Shown: positions 10,589 through 21,086 of the stretch, piece by piece
Layout: every line of letters starts with the position of its first letter
Position numbering within the stretch: position 1 is the stretch's first letter
From: Xiphydria camelus
Lineage: Eukaryota > Arthropoda > Insecta > Hymenoptera > Xiphydriidae
Direction of reading: 5' to 3'
Length of the DNA: 64,000 nt
NCBI GenBank assembly: GCA_963678675.1
Contig: OY783193.1
Location: forward strand, 28,682,750 to 28,746,749
Program-made: the position numbers and the translations under genes
The notes under the pieces: generated by a model
Database searches by the model: none
Seen by the model: only the letters and a program-made list of their open reading frames with translations
What the model was told of the DNA's origin: nothing

Positions 10589-12882
10589 AGCCCGTTCACA
10601 CGATACGGTTTTTTCACCGTTTTGGTAATTTTACCGAACAGCCCGTTCACACGATGCAGTTTTTTTTCACCATTCCGGTAATTTTACCGAATCGATCAGC
10701 CCCCTGACACTATACCTATCTCGGCTACGGCTCTAGCAATTGTTTCGCACACGTCGAGTAGACGTGTCAACCAATCGCCTGGGCGTCGAAACAATGCCGC
10801 TCGAGCGAATGCAAAGGATACTCAAAAACCATTTTTTTTACATTCCTTTGCAATATTATTAGACCGTTTATAACTTTTTATAAATTCGTTTTCAGATAGA
10901 GCTTTCTCGCAATGCGAAGAATATGGCGCCATCGCATACGCAACGATACATCGTCGCTGGCACTTTTCGCAAGTACAGAAAACGACGATATAGGTATCGT
11001 CATCCTGCACTAAAAGGGTTAAAATCGTTGTTTACTGTCGCGCCATCACCCGGCCATGCACGAGCCCTATCAGTACGAAAACTATCCTGTCTGAACACTT
11101 CGATGCATAAACATTGCCACTAGCAGCCGATTTGATTATTTTCTCGAAATGGGCCATTCGGTTTTCGGTGACAAGACCGAATGTCAGTCGCGACCGAAAC
11201 GGTGAAATTGCCGTATGAGTTTCGAAGACGCACCGTGTGAACGCGCCCGTTTAAATATATGCGCCACTACAGAACACGGTAAAAAAACACAAAACGTGCG
11301 GCCGCCACACGCGGAAGAAGTGAAACTTCGATATCAGTTTCTCTGAATTTGATTCCGGTGGTATTAGTTTCAATTGGCTCTATACAAGTCTTTTACAATG
11401 CTTCTTCGTAGAGCCAATTGAAACTAATACCACCGGAATCAAATTCAGAGAAACTGATATCGAAGCTTCACTTCTTCCGCGTGTGGCGGCCACACGTTTT
11501 GTGTTTTTTTATGGGCACAAAATGTAGTGTAAGGAATATCATATTCACTGGATGTAGTTTCACCGATATTGGATCCTCCAGGGACTTGAAAATTTGTTAC
11601 ATTCTCCAGGGTTTGGGACTGGTGTTGATCTGCATTAGCAGATATAGTAATATTTGATTGTGTTAATTTAATTCTCTCTCTCCATTTTCGACTTAGTTCT
11701 GCATCAGTTTTAGGTATTTTGTTATACATTAATACACCCACGCATACACACACACACACAAAAGAATGTACAGTAATGCACGGTGGTTACTCGAGAAAGA
11801 TCACGACTCCGATCGCAGACTACACGAGCTCCGTATAGCCGGCCACTCGACGCGGTAAAATCCGGAAAACTGAAAATGTGCAAACGAACTACAAACAACT
11901 CACAAGTAACTCTGCGCCCTCTAGTCTGGCTTCTCATATATCTTACGGATACACCCAAAAAAGGGTCCTAAACGCTGGATTTATGGTGAGACTAAACAGT
12001 CCTCTTACAATTAGTGGAGGTGCGACACTGCGTCGCCTCATAATACGAACAATAGCTTTCATCGCCCGAAGAAACCCTCTCGAGCAACACAAATCTGACC
12101 CCCTCTGCACAGTCTAAACAGCGATTGATTTTTGCCTTATTTTTCTTCAGTTTCAAGTTAATAACTATAACATGTGCGATCAAGAGTAGATCTCCTCGAG
12201 GTCGTAAATCCCGAAGGCACTACTGCGTGACACGAATAGTGACCGAAAACGTAGAGTGGTGGATTTAAACCGTATCGGTTAGTTGAAATGATGTAACACA
12301 GCACTCACAATATTACTGGTGATTATATTGGATTCAAAGAGATATAGTAATTCCGTGATGTAACCGTGGTTTACAATTAGATACACTGAGAGGTAGTTTT
12401 GAGGGAAATGTGTGGGACTGCGAACGCATTCGTAACCCCCATTCACCAAAACATACCGCCTGCTTCGCTGTTGCGACCGATGTACAGATGATATCTAGAT
12501 TAGTGCGTTACTGAGGTTGCGATAATAGTGAGCCTCGCCGCGTGAGTGATAGTCGTACGGCGGCCTGGCGCTCCAGCCTCGCAAAAATCGACACATGGCT
12601 TTGCCTGGCAAAGGCGATAGATGGTACGGCGTCTACGTACGGTAGAGAGCGGTGGAATGGGGTAGGGTCGATAGCGGTGGAATGGGGCAGAGTTGAGAGC
12701 GGTGTATTGGGGCAGGGTCGAGAGCGCTGTATGAGTGAGTCACGGTCAGAAGCGCTGGAGTGTGTCGGTTTCGTTACGGACGCGTTGTGTCGGGCGCGCG
12801 ATTTTAGTACCCTCAGCATAAAAGTTTCACTTCAAAAACCGATTCGTTAAATTTACCGAATCCGTATCGTGTGAACGGGCTG
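10589..12882. mobile_element. CAGCCCGTTCACACGAT-ended element (hAT-like?) enclosing a Z copy
   Basis: CAGCCCGTTCACACGAT at 10639 pairs with its complement ending at 12882. A tandem second copy of the same end lies at 10589-10638. The interior is mostly Z copy (a). No clean 8-bp duplication is visible, so hAT is only suggested by the CAG start. A related 155-bp MITE is at 60790-60944. Confidence 0.4.
11297..12842 (-). mobile_element. Z-family element, copy a
   Basis: Homologous to 27319-28960, 45339-47826 and 48055-49967. One end has a 210-bp hairpin (11297-11506) with a GAAGTGAAACTTC core, the other has AAGTTTCACTTCAAAAA at about 12820-12838. A degraded form of the small basic ORF (ERxRKWRERIKLTQSN motif) lies at about 11445-11730 on the minus strand. 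The sequence at 11520-11540 shows the empty site for the R copy at 30181, and that at about 11770 for the element at 45774. Confidence 0.65.
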
Positions 12883-13975
12883 TTACCCGCGACTCCGCGT
12901 CGTGTCTCGTGTAGACGTTCGCGTATGGAGAAGCGGACCGTCTTGCACGTTTATATTTTCTGCGGAAACGTAACGTTTTACATCAACCATGCGTATCCGC
13001 GGCTTGGGAGTTTTCTTTTCGCCCGAGGTAAAAGATTCGACGTCGGTTCAAGTCTCGAGACGCGTTGGAAGTCGCGCGATTGCTCTTCAAATTGCGAAAC
13101 GCGACGCAAAGCCACTAACCACCCGGATAGACAAATGCACGTAAATTGTACAGCAAATTTAGGTAGTATTAGCTTATCGGATGCATCAAGGCTGTGCGCT
13201 TTATGAATCGTCATTAAACGAGCATATTCGTGACATCAAATGATTTTTAAGTAATACAAATAAAATGCTAAACGTCTACTCAATGTAAGCAGAATTATTT
13301 ATAAATATTCTGCTACAATAAATAAAGTTATTAATTTGAATGATAATAAAATGTAATTTAACAGTTTATTTAATAATAGTTAGCTTCTCAAATTCATGCG
13401 ACAAAACAAACGTAAACTTTGGAACGATCAATTATTGTAGTTTGTATGAATCCCAGATAGACAAATGTACGTAAATTGTACAACTTCCCGAGTTAAAATT
13501 TATTTGAGTATACCCAACGTCGCATAAAGACCTCTTCGGATGGTATTTATCTAGTACGTCTAAAGAGGATAGTTTTCATTTTTTTATTCTCAGGACTCGA
13601 TCAGGTTTTTCACTTGTATAACCTGAAAAAATGATACTTTTTAGTTTCATTTTTAATTATAGCAGATTGGTCCTTATCGAGATATCATAGTATGATCCTA
13701 TAAAGACGAGCTGATCATGACTGAGGCTAAAATTGCGTTACACGCCTACTAAGGCCCTTATGAGGTCCCTATCACAACCCGACCGGGTCCATCCTGGACT
13801 TGATCAGAACATGGTTTGAACCCTGGGTAAAATTTCTACTTGGGTTTAAGTAGTATTAGCTCATCAAATACTTCAAGGTTGTGCGCTTTGTGAGTCATCA
13901 TTAAACAAACATGTTTACGTCATTAAATGACTTCACAAACTAATACAAATAAACAGCTAAACATTTATTCAATGT
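12883..13975. repeat. partial direct repeats, no gene
   Basis: 13125-13300 and 13455-13480 plus 13848-13980 are diverged direct copies that share CGGATAGACAAATG and GTAGTATTAGCT words. The second is interrupted at about 13483-13848 by unrelated sequence. 13260-13450 also matches 26330-26515. The ORFs here are short and domainless. Confidence 0.45.
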
Positions 13976-14073
13976 ACACGGAAAAAGAGTATCGTTGAAC
14001 TAGGAAGAAAAATATTACAGAAATATTATTGCACTAGCAACAATTGTGATTGCTATCAGAACACCGATAGGTA

Positions 14074-14702
14074 TAGAGTAAGTCCGGGATAGTTCGATCA
14101 GTACCTATAGATTCAATACGAAGCATCCATATTTGGTAGAAATGCCGTCACGACGTTTACTTGGTTCTGCGAAGTCACAGCGTCAACTCGCGGTCGTTTT
14201 TATAAAGACACAACACGCGCGCGCGCGCGTGCGTGATACTGAGAGCAATATTTTGGTCTCATACTGATTTTTTTGCCGTTAAATTTGGAACGCATGTTTA
14301 GTAATCTGAAAAAAGGTTAGAATTTCATTTATATTATATTTTTCAAGCAAATATTAAGCCAACATTTTATAAACGAAAGGGCACAGTTAACAGGGCCTCT
14401 TAGACGTCAGAAGCACTAAAAGATGTAATAGAAACGGTAACTTCAGGTACATTGGGTGTAAATCAAGCAGCTGTTGAATATGGCATCCCCCATTTCTTAA
14501 AATATTCTTTGTGTGAGAAAACGAAGCCTTGTTACTTTAATTCCATGTTAATCCTCTGTCGGTCTCACCCTAATGAATATATGTATAGAATTGTTCTCTT
14601 AATAGGATTTTAATATTTATGAAAGCATACATTTATGGAAAAAGGTACCACAGTAGGTATCTCAACAAAAAAAAATGGTCGAACTATCCCGGACTTACCC
14701 TG
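14074..14702 (+). mobile_element. internally deleted pogo/Tigger-like element
   Basis: Ends TAGAGTAAGTCCGGGATAG and (complement) CAGGGTAAGTCCGGGATAG pair over about 24 bases. Length 629; the satellite arithmetic requires a 2-bp target duplication. The left flank is TA and the right flank is TT, presumably mutated. It contains a (CG)n run at about 14215-14232. Confidence 0.75.
14371..14505 (+). pseudogene. pogo/Tigger transposase N-terminal helix-turn-helix remnant
   Basis: The frame from 14371 reads KRKGTVNRAS, a TAG stop where pogo-family proteins usually have Trp, then ALKDVIETVTSGTLGVNQAA and VEYGIPH. This matches the Psq-type HTH of pogo/Tigger transposases. Nothing else of the protein is present, so the element is non-autonomous. 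Confidence 0.7.
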
Positions 14703-15611
14703 TTGCAACATTAAAAAATATATTAGTCTTAAACCATTATTGCTACACTCTATTGCCAGAACAAAAAACTATCATTGACCAAACAATAAAAATATTGCAG
14801 AAATATTTATTGCACTAGCAACAATTGCGATTTCCATCGCATCACTAATACATAGCTATATGCAAAAATATATTATTGCTAAGTCATTATTACTATATAC
14901 CCCAATTCTCGAACAAGAATTTATCATTAGTCAAACCATAAAAATATTAGAAACTATTATTGCACTAGCAGCAATAATGATTGTTATCGAAGCATCATAA
15001 TATTGCTGCATGAAAGAATATATTCTTGCTATGAAACGCTATAGCTATTCTGGAATATCCATAGGAGAAAATTATCATCAATCTGTCAATGAAATATTGC
15101 TGATATATTATAGCAATATAAATACATTTGGATAAGAAATATTGTTGAAATAGCAACAATATCTTACAAACGGTTGAACAGATGGGTATTACACTTTATA
15201 CCATTTTTATTAGTCCCGGCAAGATCTATAACTTTAGTAAGAATAAAAATAACGCGTTCCCTTTAAAAAAGTCTGAGTGACTTTCATGTCTCGTAACTGA
15301 CTTGTCTCAACAAATATCGCTAAAAGTATTAACGATATTTTTTGTAGATCAATGTTAATAATTACATATTGCTCAGAGACCTGGCAATAATTAATCGTTG
15401 CTATACTTACTGTTATAGCATTTGTAAAGCGCGCGTTAGAACTGCTATAAGTACCGCAGCGATCTGTTGAGCGCAACAGTCGAGCCACGTAGTAACAGCC
15501 ACTGCGGTTGTAGTACAGCATATGTGGCGCTCTAGTCTTCGTCAAGCGTTCTTCTAGAAAGGTAGCAAGCAACGCCGGTGAAATAAAGTGGTTCTACAGT
15601 TAAGCGCTTAA

Positions 15612-18402
15612 GGGGTAAGGCCACCATGTGCGTCAAGAAAGAAGGACGATTTTGTGCATTTTTTGTTAGGAGTAGTGTAAAAGCTATAGAATTTTCTTAT
15701 AAAGTACTTTATCAAGTATCTTCAAAGCTACTAAAAAATGTTTTGTTTTTAATTTTTGGTTAAGAAATGGCCGTTCCAGGGTCCGGTTTCTACGATGAAT
15801 TTTTTGTGGAGGTCCAAAACGGGCGAACCGGCTGTACCCACAAGCGTGAACCTAGAACAAAAATCCAAAGATTTTTCTTTAATATATATCATAAACTAAT
15901 AGACCACGTAGGGGATTTTGAAAATATTGATTTTTCGAGAAATGGTGAGTATATAAAAGAAAAGTTCACGTTTTCGCATAAGAATTTCATACATAATCGT
16001 TTATAAAACAAAAAGTTTACAACTTATCGAAAAACCCCTACGTGGTCTATTAGATTATATAGGTATAAAGATACCCTCAAAATTGCAAGGCAATCGATAA
16101 AGATTTGTAGCCGCTATCGGTTCGCCCGATTTGAAATTTCGTGTTCTGAGAAAAACGCGTTTAAAGTTTTAAGTAACATTTTACGGTCGAAAATTATAGT
16201 ATACCTTTAATCCGCGATGCCTGCACCGTATAGTTGGCCTTCTATGTTAATGTTGAGTTCTTCTTCTTCTTTTCTGGCTGATTTTGCGGCAATTCGAGCT
16301 GTTTTTGCAGCCTCAGTCAGCGATCGGTTCGAAAAATCGACGCGGAGTTCGTCCGCCTCAACGCAGAAATTGTAGCAATTCCTTCCAACTGTCATGTCCA
16401 ACTGTCGTATAACTTGCATTATACTACAAATTCCATCGTTGAAAGTGCACACGGCAAGATTCCCAGCAATATCCAGTACGGTTTTTCCGCTTGACGTAGA
16501 TTTTGGGGACATTGACCACACCGTTGCGTTGAAATTTTCATTGCTATTTTGCGTAAAACCACCTAAGCATCGATTTATAAGGTCGTCGCTGCTCAATTCT
16601 TCGTAGATTGGTTTAATTGCGTCGAAAACTGTTTTCGATAGAGCCGGCTTGTGTAAAAAAGTACTAATTGATGTATTGGTGGCTTTTGCCTTTTGCCACG
16701 AACACCATGAATTTTCACCAGCTGGACACTTGCTGTGTTGAGGATTTTCATTCGTTGACAGCTTGTGATATAACGTCGCCCAAATTTCATTTCTCATTTT
16801 TTCCACAGAGTCGTGATTTCTGCGAATAGCCAAACCATAATAAATTGAGAGCTCGTCGACAAGTTTATTTGTTAATTTTCCTTTTCCGCCGAGACCGCGT
16901 ACGTTCTTTTTTAAATTTCTTAGTCTAGTGCCCATTCTTTTCTGCACGTGATCGATGCATTCTTTTTTATGTATAACAAAGCTTTCATATGGTTCAGACT
17001 TCAAAAGACCTGTAAAGGTTTTACTATCGCCATCTCCAATGTAACTGCCGTATTTTACTTGATATAAAGTTTCAGAGCGCTGAAACATTTCGATAACTGC
17101 ATCTACCTCCATTTTACCAGCCGACCCCGTGTGATTTATTTGACAATCATTTTGATGTATTTCAAGCCACTCATCATACTCTGCAGTATCACTTATTTTT
17201 CTCCAATATTCGCACGCCTTGCAGTAACTGGATTTTATAATTATATCGATTACTTTCCCAGTATTCCATCCGATCAAAGACATCAAACCGAACAATGATG
17301 AAAATCCCCGCTTTCTCCACGAACCGTCTCCTGATACTATCAATTCATTTGGTAAACCTTTTCTTGCATTTTCTTCTTTTTCTATTTTTACTGCATTTTC
17401 CATGCTAGCCTTGGAAACGCGTTCAGTAGCATCACAAATAATGTTGACTACTTTATCATAAAATGAGTGAAATATTGGCCGAGGAAGTTCCATAAAAGCA
17501 CAGAACTTCTTCATTCCGTGTAAACCTACTCCAAGCAGTCGCATGGCTATAATAATTCTTCTATTGATGTCATATGCTTTGTTATTGATGAGTGGACAAT
17601 TTGGAATTTCAGTTTTCGCACACTTTTCACAAGATAGAACTATTTTAAAACCAAGTCCGCGTATACTACTTTCAGTAAATGTGACGCCTGAGTCGCATAT
17701 TTTACACTTCACTACTGACGAAATTGTTGAAAAAACAGCCACAAAATTGATGAAACGATAACCGAACGATGCATCAACTTCGATATTACGAGCATCGCCA
17801 CTTAGCTTCAATTTCCTAGCGGACGTGCCGACGCTTTCGGAAGAATCGAGTGCCTCCGCTTCATAACGGTTTGCAGGTCGCTTTCGTGACATAGACGGCT
17901 TTTTAAACAAACTTCTTCCACCTCGTTTAGCTTTATAGCCACCATATTTCGATTTATCACACATTTTATTCACTAATTTCAGTAACTCGTAGTAAAAAGA
18001 TAAACTGATGAAACACGAAGCAAAATCACGCACGCGGCGTCCGTCTGACAGCTAGAATGACTTTACATAAAATAAATGGCCGAATAGTACTGCTAATGAC
18101 ACGAGCCTCAACTCCGATAATACGTCTCAACATGCATTTAATTAACAGTTAGCCCACTAATCGGGGAGATCTCCCTATTCAATGTAGTTTGGCTCGCCCG
18201 AGCGCGGTGGAAACCGTATAGTTGGCTATGGCGCTAAGTGTTAATGCGCCGCGCGGCGTCTCTGTAAATTGACGTAAACGACCGATTCGACATTTTTTTT
18301 GACTACGAAACCTTTTTTTTCTTATTCTTGAGGGTTTAAGGAAGGTTTTAAGCTAATAAAAAAAAAATCGATTTTTGAAAAGTTCCATGGTGGCCTTACC
18401 CC
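15612..18402 (-). mobile_element. Kolobok-like DNA transposon in the copia 5' LTR
   Basis: A 2791-base element with 17-bp ends GGGGTAAGGCCACCATG and the exact complement, flanked by TTAA at 15608-15611 and 18403-18406. TTAA duplication excludes Mutator (8-9 bp) and leaves piggyBac or Kolobok among well-known superfamilies. The single transposase is not piggyBac-like. I see no breaks, so it may be autonomous. Confidence 0.85.
16207..17964 (-). CDS. Kolobok-type (Mutator-like-domain) transposase, apparently intact
   Basis: A 585-residue protein from the Met at 17964 (MCDKSKYGGYKAKRGG); the frame extends 23 residues further upstream to 18033, but that stretch is hydrophobic and lacks the basic start. 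Numbering from the longer frame: a zinc-ribbon-like pair of CxxC at 110-113 and 135-138; a first acidic motif SGDGSWRKRG (D236); a second IGDGDSKTF (D334); and QNSNENFNATVW (E499). This order fits a DDE transposase of the group annotated as Mutator-like transposase domain, which I associate with Kolobok elements. It cuts and pastes DNA at TTAA. No frameshift or stop interrupts it. The TTAA duplication around its element supports the call independently. Confidence 0.8.
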   Translation of the reverse strand: MCDKSKYGGYKAKRGGRSLFKKPSMSRKRPANRYEAEALDSSESVGTSARKLKLSGDARNIEVDASFGYRFINFVAVFSTISSVVKCKICDSGVTFTESSIRGLGFKIVLSCEKCAKTEIPNCPLINNKAYDINRRIIIAMRLLGVGLHGMKKFCAFMELPRPIFHSFYDKVVNIICDATERVSKASMENAVKIEKEENARKGLPNELIVSGDGSWRKRGFSSLFGLMSLIGWNTGKVIDIIIKSSYCKACEYWRKISDTAEYDEWLEIHQNDCQINHTGSAGKMEVDAVIEMFQRSETLYQVKYGSYIGDGDSKTFTGLLKSEPYESFVIHKKECIDHVQKRMGTRLRNLKKNVRGLGGKGKLTNKLVDELSIYYGLAIRRNHDSVEKMRNEIWATLYHKLSTNENPQHSKCPAGENSWCSWQKAKATNTSISTFLHKPALSKTVFDAIKPIYEELSSDDLINRCLGGFTQNSNENFNATVWSMSPKSTSSGKTVLDIAGNLAVCTFNDGICSIMQVIRQLDMTVGRNCYNFCVEADELRVDFSNRSLTEAAKTARIAAKSARKEEEELNINIEGQLYGAGIAD

Positions 18403-18473
18403 TTAAAGTTATTTAATCATTAAACAAAGCCATCCGCCCGATCCAGAAATCGTTACCTAGTAGGGTTATAACA

Positions 18474-18487
18474 GGTTGTGGGCCCAG
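18474..18487 (+). promoter_or_regulatory. copia primer-binding site for an internal tRNA-iMet segment
   Basis: GGTTGTGGGCCCAG directly follows the LTR. It matches at 13 of 14 bases the complement of the initiator tRNA-Met anticodon region, the half-tRNA priming mode known for Drosophila copia. Confidence 0.75.
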
Positions 18488-18635
18488 GTACCCTAGCTGC
18501 GCTGTGATTTCTGGAGGCGGTGAAGCCGTGATTGACGATAATGCGGAAACTTCGTGGCCACGCGTTCGGCCATTTTTGAGTGCGAGTCTGTTCTCGGGTG
18601 TTCGGGTCGCGTGCGCGGTCGAATAGTAATCCGAG

Positions 18636-19530
18636 ATGTCTGACGAGATCTCAGCTAGACACATTGTGAAATTCAATGGAAAGAATTTCCAAGGGTGGAA
18701 GTTTCAAGTGAACGCTTTATTTATTGCACACGGGATACGTGACGTGTTGGACGGGTCGAGGCAAATGCCGGTTGGTGCCGGGCAACAAGTCGAGACGAAA
18801 ACGTGGATGAAGGATAACGCGCGCGCGATGTTCTTAATTTCGTCGTCGGTGGAGTATGAGCAGCTCGAATCACTATTAACATGTGCCACTGCAAAAGAAA
18901 TGTGGGAGAAGTCTCGCATTCATGAGCAGAAATCGGCGTCAAACAAGCTATTGCTGACGCAACGTTTTCACGAATATCGAATGTCTCCGGGAGACACTAT
19001 GGTGCAGCATTTGGCGAAAGTTCAAAACATAGCCGCACAATTAGTCGACGTTGGGGAAACGGTGTCGGAAGTGACCATAATGGCGAAAGTGCTCGCGAGT
19101 TTAGCACCGAAATATGCGACGTTGCAAACCGCGTGGGACAGTGTCGAGCCCGCGCGACAGACGCTCGTGAATCTGCAGGAAAGGCTCATTCGCGAGGAAT
19201 CTCGACTAACTCTGGATGAGGAGGCACCAGGAGCTTATTCAGCATCACGAAAAGACAGTGCGAAGAAAAGTGCGAAATCAAGCGACAAAAATACAAAGAA
19301 GAAACCGAAACCGAGAGACCGGAAAGACGTGGAGTGTTTTAAGTGTCGCGAGGTGGGGCATTTCGCGCGCGAATGCAAGAATAAAAAGAGTGAAAAACGT
19401 GAGCGTAAACGAAGTGAGTCTCGGGAATCGCGTGATTATGCGTTTGTTGCGGAGGATAGAATACCCGCATCACGAGGAAGTGTCGATAATACAAAAACCG
19501 TGGAGTTTCCAGTCAGTGTCGGAAAAGCAA
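18636..19530 (+). pseudogene. copia Gag, 3' side interrupted by an insertion
   Basis: The frame from ATG 18636 encodes the UBN2/copia gag domain (VKFNGKNFQGWKFQ, AKEMWEKSRIHEQKS, MAKVLASLAPKY) and a zinc knuckle C-x2-C-x4-H-x4-C beginning at residue 234 (CFKCREVGHFAREC). Lysine/serine-rich linkers flank the knuckle. Copia-type elements use one gag-pol frame; here it continues into the protease region only across the 19531-21014 insertion, whose entry adds unrelated residues up to a stop at 19664. Gag packages the RNA in virus-like particles. The Gag part itself has no stop or frameshift. Confidence 0.88.
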
Positions 19531-19814
19531 CCCCGATAGCCAAGTTTTGTCACTACGAGCGCACTGTGCCGTCACGCGGTGGAGTTAGGAAACATCACAG
19601 TGACCTTATCGTGCGTGCCCCCGCGGACGTCATAGTGGCGACACGGAGTGGCAGCGGCGAGTGAGATTACTGTGACTGCACAGCGATCGTCACTACAACA
19701 GCACTGTGCAGTCACGCGGTGCGCTTTCAAAATAATTGTCGGTATGTAGATTTGCAAAAAGGGAACGCACACAGTGACTTTAGCTGCCTAGAGGTGTCGC
19801 TTCTTTTTTTTTCC

Positions 19815-19910
19815 GTGCCCCACCGGGATTTGAACCTGCGATCTTTGGGATATCCTATGCCAGATGCCTCGAGACTGGGAAACGTTTTCGCATTACGCCA
19901 CCGACTCTTT
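19815..19910 (-). ncRNA. tRNA-like module with A and B boxes in A'
   Basis: On the minus strand an A-box-like TGGCGTAATGCG (19900-19889) is followed by GGTTCAAATCCCGG (B box, T-arm, ending at 19823). The part between is longer than a normal tRNA and does not form a good anticodon arm. A related module lies in element A at 21325-21406. It may be a tRNA-derived SINE or a tRNA pseudogene carried by the DNA element. Confidence 0.45.
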
Positions 19911-20092
19911 GAGAGATGTTGGTCAACTCCAGTCATATATAGAAACCGGACATGAAAGTGACTGCTCTCGAAGGTTCTCGTTAAATTTTTAAAAATAATT
20001 TGATATGTTCTTTTTCAAAACAGTAGCGATTATGATAATTATTCATTCACTATTTATAGTAGAATATTCGTCAAGAATCATGTTAAAGTTAA

Positions 20093-20219
20093 CCCATTAG
20101 CGCCCAGCGTCTTATGTATAGGACGGCCATTTGGAATTTTTTTCTCATAACCTCTGAGTAACAAATCATGCAATTTTCGTAAAGAAAATCCACCAGAAAT
20201 TAATTTGGGCTTTAATGGG
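20093..20219. mobile_element. piggyBac-type MITE inside A'
   Basis: 127 bases with ends CCCATTAGCGCC and TTTAATGGG (complement CCCATTAAA), bounded by TTAA at 20089-20092 and 20220-20223. The CCC start and TTAA fit piggyBac-type MITEs. Confidence 0.7.
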
Positions 20220-20247
20220 TTAAGTTCACGATGGAATTTTTGTATTA

Positions 20248-20786
20248 TTAGGTGTTGGAATTAATTTGTAGCGTCGATCTTAACAATAAATGGCACGCAG
20301 GTAGTACAGTATTTCGTTGTTACCGACAGTAATGTAATATCGTAAACATATCACAATTTAATTGTAAGAATTCTTTATACATAAGTGTTTGACATGAGTC
20401 TTGATGGACTAATGCCTCCAAATCATTATCTTCAAATTTATTCGGCTCCTTGTCATCCAAGTCGAAATCACCAGCTTTAAAACGTGCAAACCACTTCCGA
20501 CGCGTTTGCTCGCAGCTAGAGCATGTACACTTCCACTAAATACGTAGCTGCACTTTTGTTCATATTAAAATAATGAAGCAAAACTACCCGCAAGAACACT
20601 TTATTCGACACAAATTTTGATATATTCAATAAATTATTATAAAATGTTGTTATTTATGATTTGAAAAAAGGTTATGTACTAACCAAGTTGGGAGTTGACT
20701 TATCACCAGTAGGAAAACGTCTTAAAAGTTTGGGCATGATCATATTTTTTCATTAAAAAACGCTACGAATTAATTCCAACACCTAA
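20248..20786 (-). mobile_element. deleted mariner element inside A'
   Basis: Ends TTAGGTGTTGGAATTAATT and its complement are flanked by TA (20246-20247 and 20787-20788); 539 bases. On the minus strand at about 20590-20395 broken frames still show LLHYFNMNKSAAT and, further on, GDFDLDDKEPNKF with DNDLEALVHQ-like residues, the N-terminal HTH region of a mariner transposase. The catalytic domain is missing. Confidence 0.75.
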
Positions 20787-21016
20787 TATATAATTTTTAA
20801 TTTTTATTGAACAATTTGGATTTTTTAAAAGATTAAGTCACAGTGGCGTCACAGTTACGTCACCCAGTGACAATCACTCCGTGGCATCCCAGTAACGTAT
20901 GAGTAACGTCACTCGGTGACAATCACGCGGTGGCGGCACAGTGAAGCTCCCGTGCCAACACGGCGTGCTGCCACCGCGTGACGCTCGGGTGAAAGTCACG
21001 CTTGGCTATCGGGGAA

Positions 21017-21073
21017 TGCTAAACGCTGGTCGGGAGGAAGTCTGGCTTACCGACAGCGGGGCATCGCGGCATA
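21017..21073 (+). pseudogene. copia protease fragment between two insertions
   Basis: The 57-base remnant encodes the aspartic protease active site DSGAS (21052-21066) in the gag-pol frame. It is isolated by A' upstream and by element B downstream. Confidence 0.8.
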
Positions 21074-21086
21074 CCGTATGTATCAT

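Larger units (their letters stand above)
13975..15110. repeat. 150-bp tandem repeat (about three units)
   Basis: The marker ATTGCACTAGCA begins at 14028, 14809 and 14959. The last two are 150 apart. The first two are 781 apart, which is 150 plus exactly 631, the size of the inserted pogo element plus a 2-bp duplication. Units are AT-rich and diverged. Confidence 0.7.
15411..18473 (+). repeat. copia 5' LTR, split by a Kolobok-like element
   Basis: LTR sequence occupies 15411-15611 and, after the insertion and one TTAA copy, 18407-18473: 268 bases in total against 269 for the 3' LTR. The intact 3' LTR shows the empty TTAA target. Confidence 0.93.
19531..21014. mobile_element. A-family DNA element A' inserted in copia gag-pol
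   Basis: 1484 bases with ends CCCCGATAGCCAAG and the exact complement, flanked by AA (19529-19530 and 21015-21016). Subterminal words such as GTCACGCGGTG and CACAGTGAC recur in both orientations. It contains a tRNA-like module, a piggyBac-type MITE and a deleted mariner. No transposase of its own is seen. Superfamily unassigned: a 2-bp non-TA duplication with CCCC ends is not typical of the common groups. Confidence 0.8.

Noticed and set aside
12508..12850. Overlapping ORFs of about 100 codons on both strands
   Set aside because: CpG-rich Z-element sequence with repeated GGTGGAATGGGG words; no domain, and not preserved as a frame in the other Z copies.
10639..12882. Firm hAT assignment
   Set aside because: Inverted ends are clear, but no matching 8-bp duplication could be found.
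15612..18402. Mutator (MULE) element
   Set aside because: The transposase carries a so-called Mutator-like domain, but the target duplication is TTAA, not 8-9 bp; Kolobok fits better.
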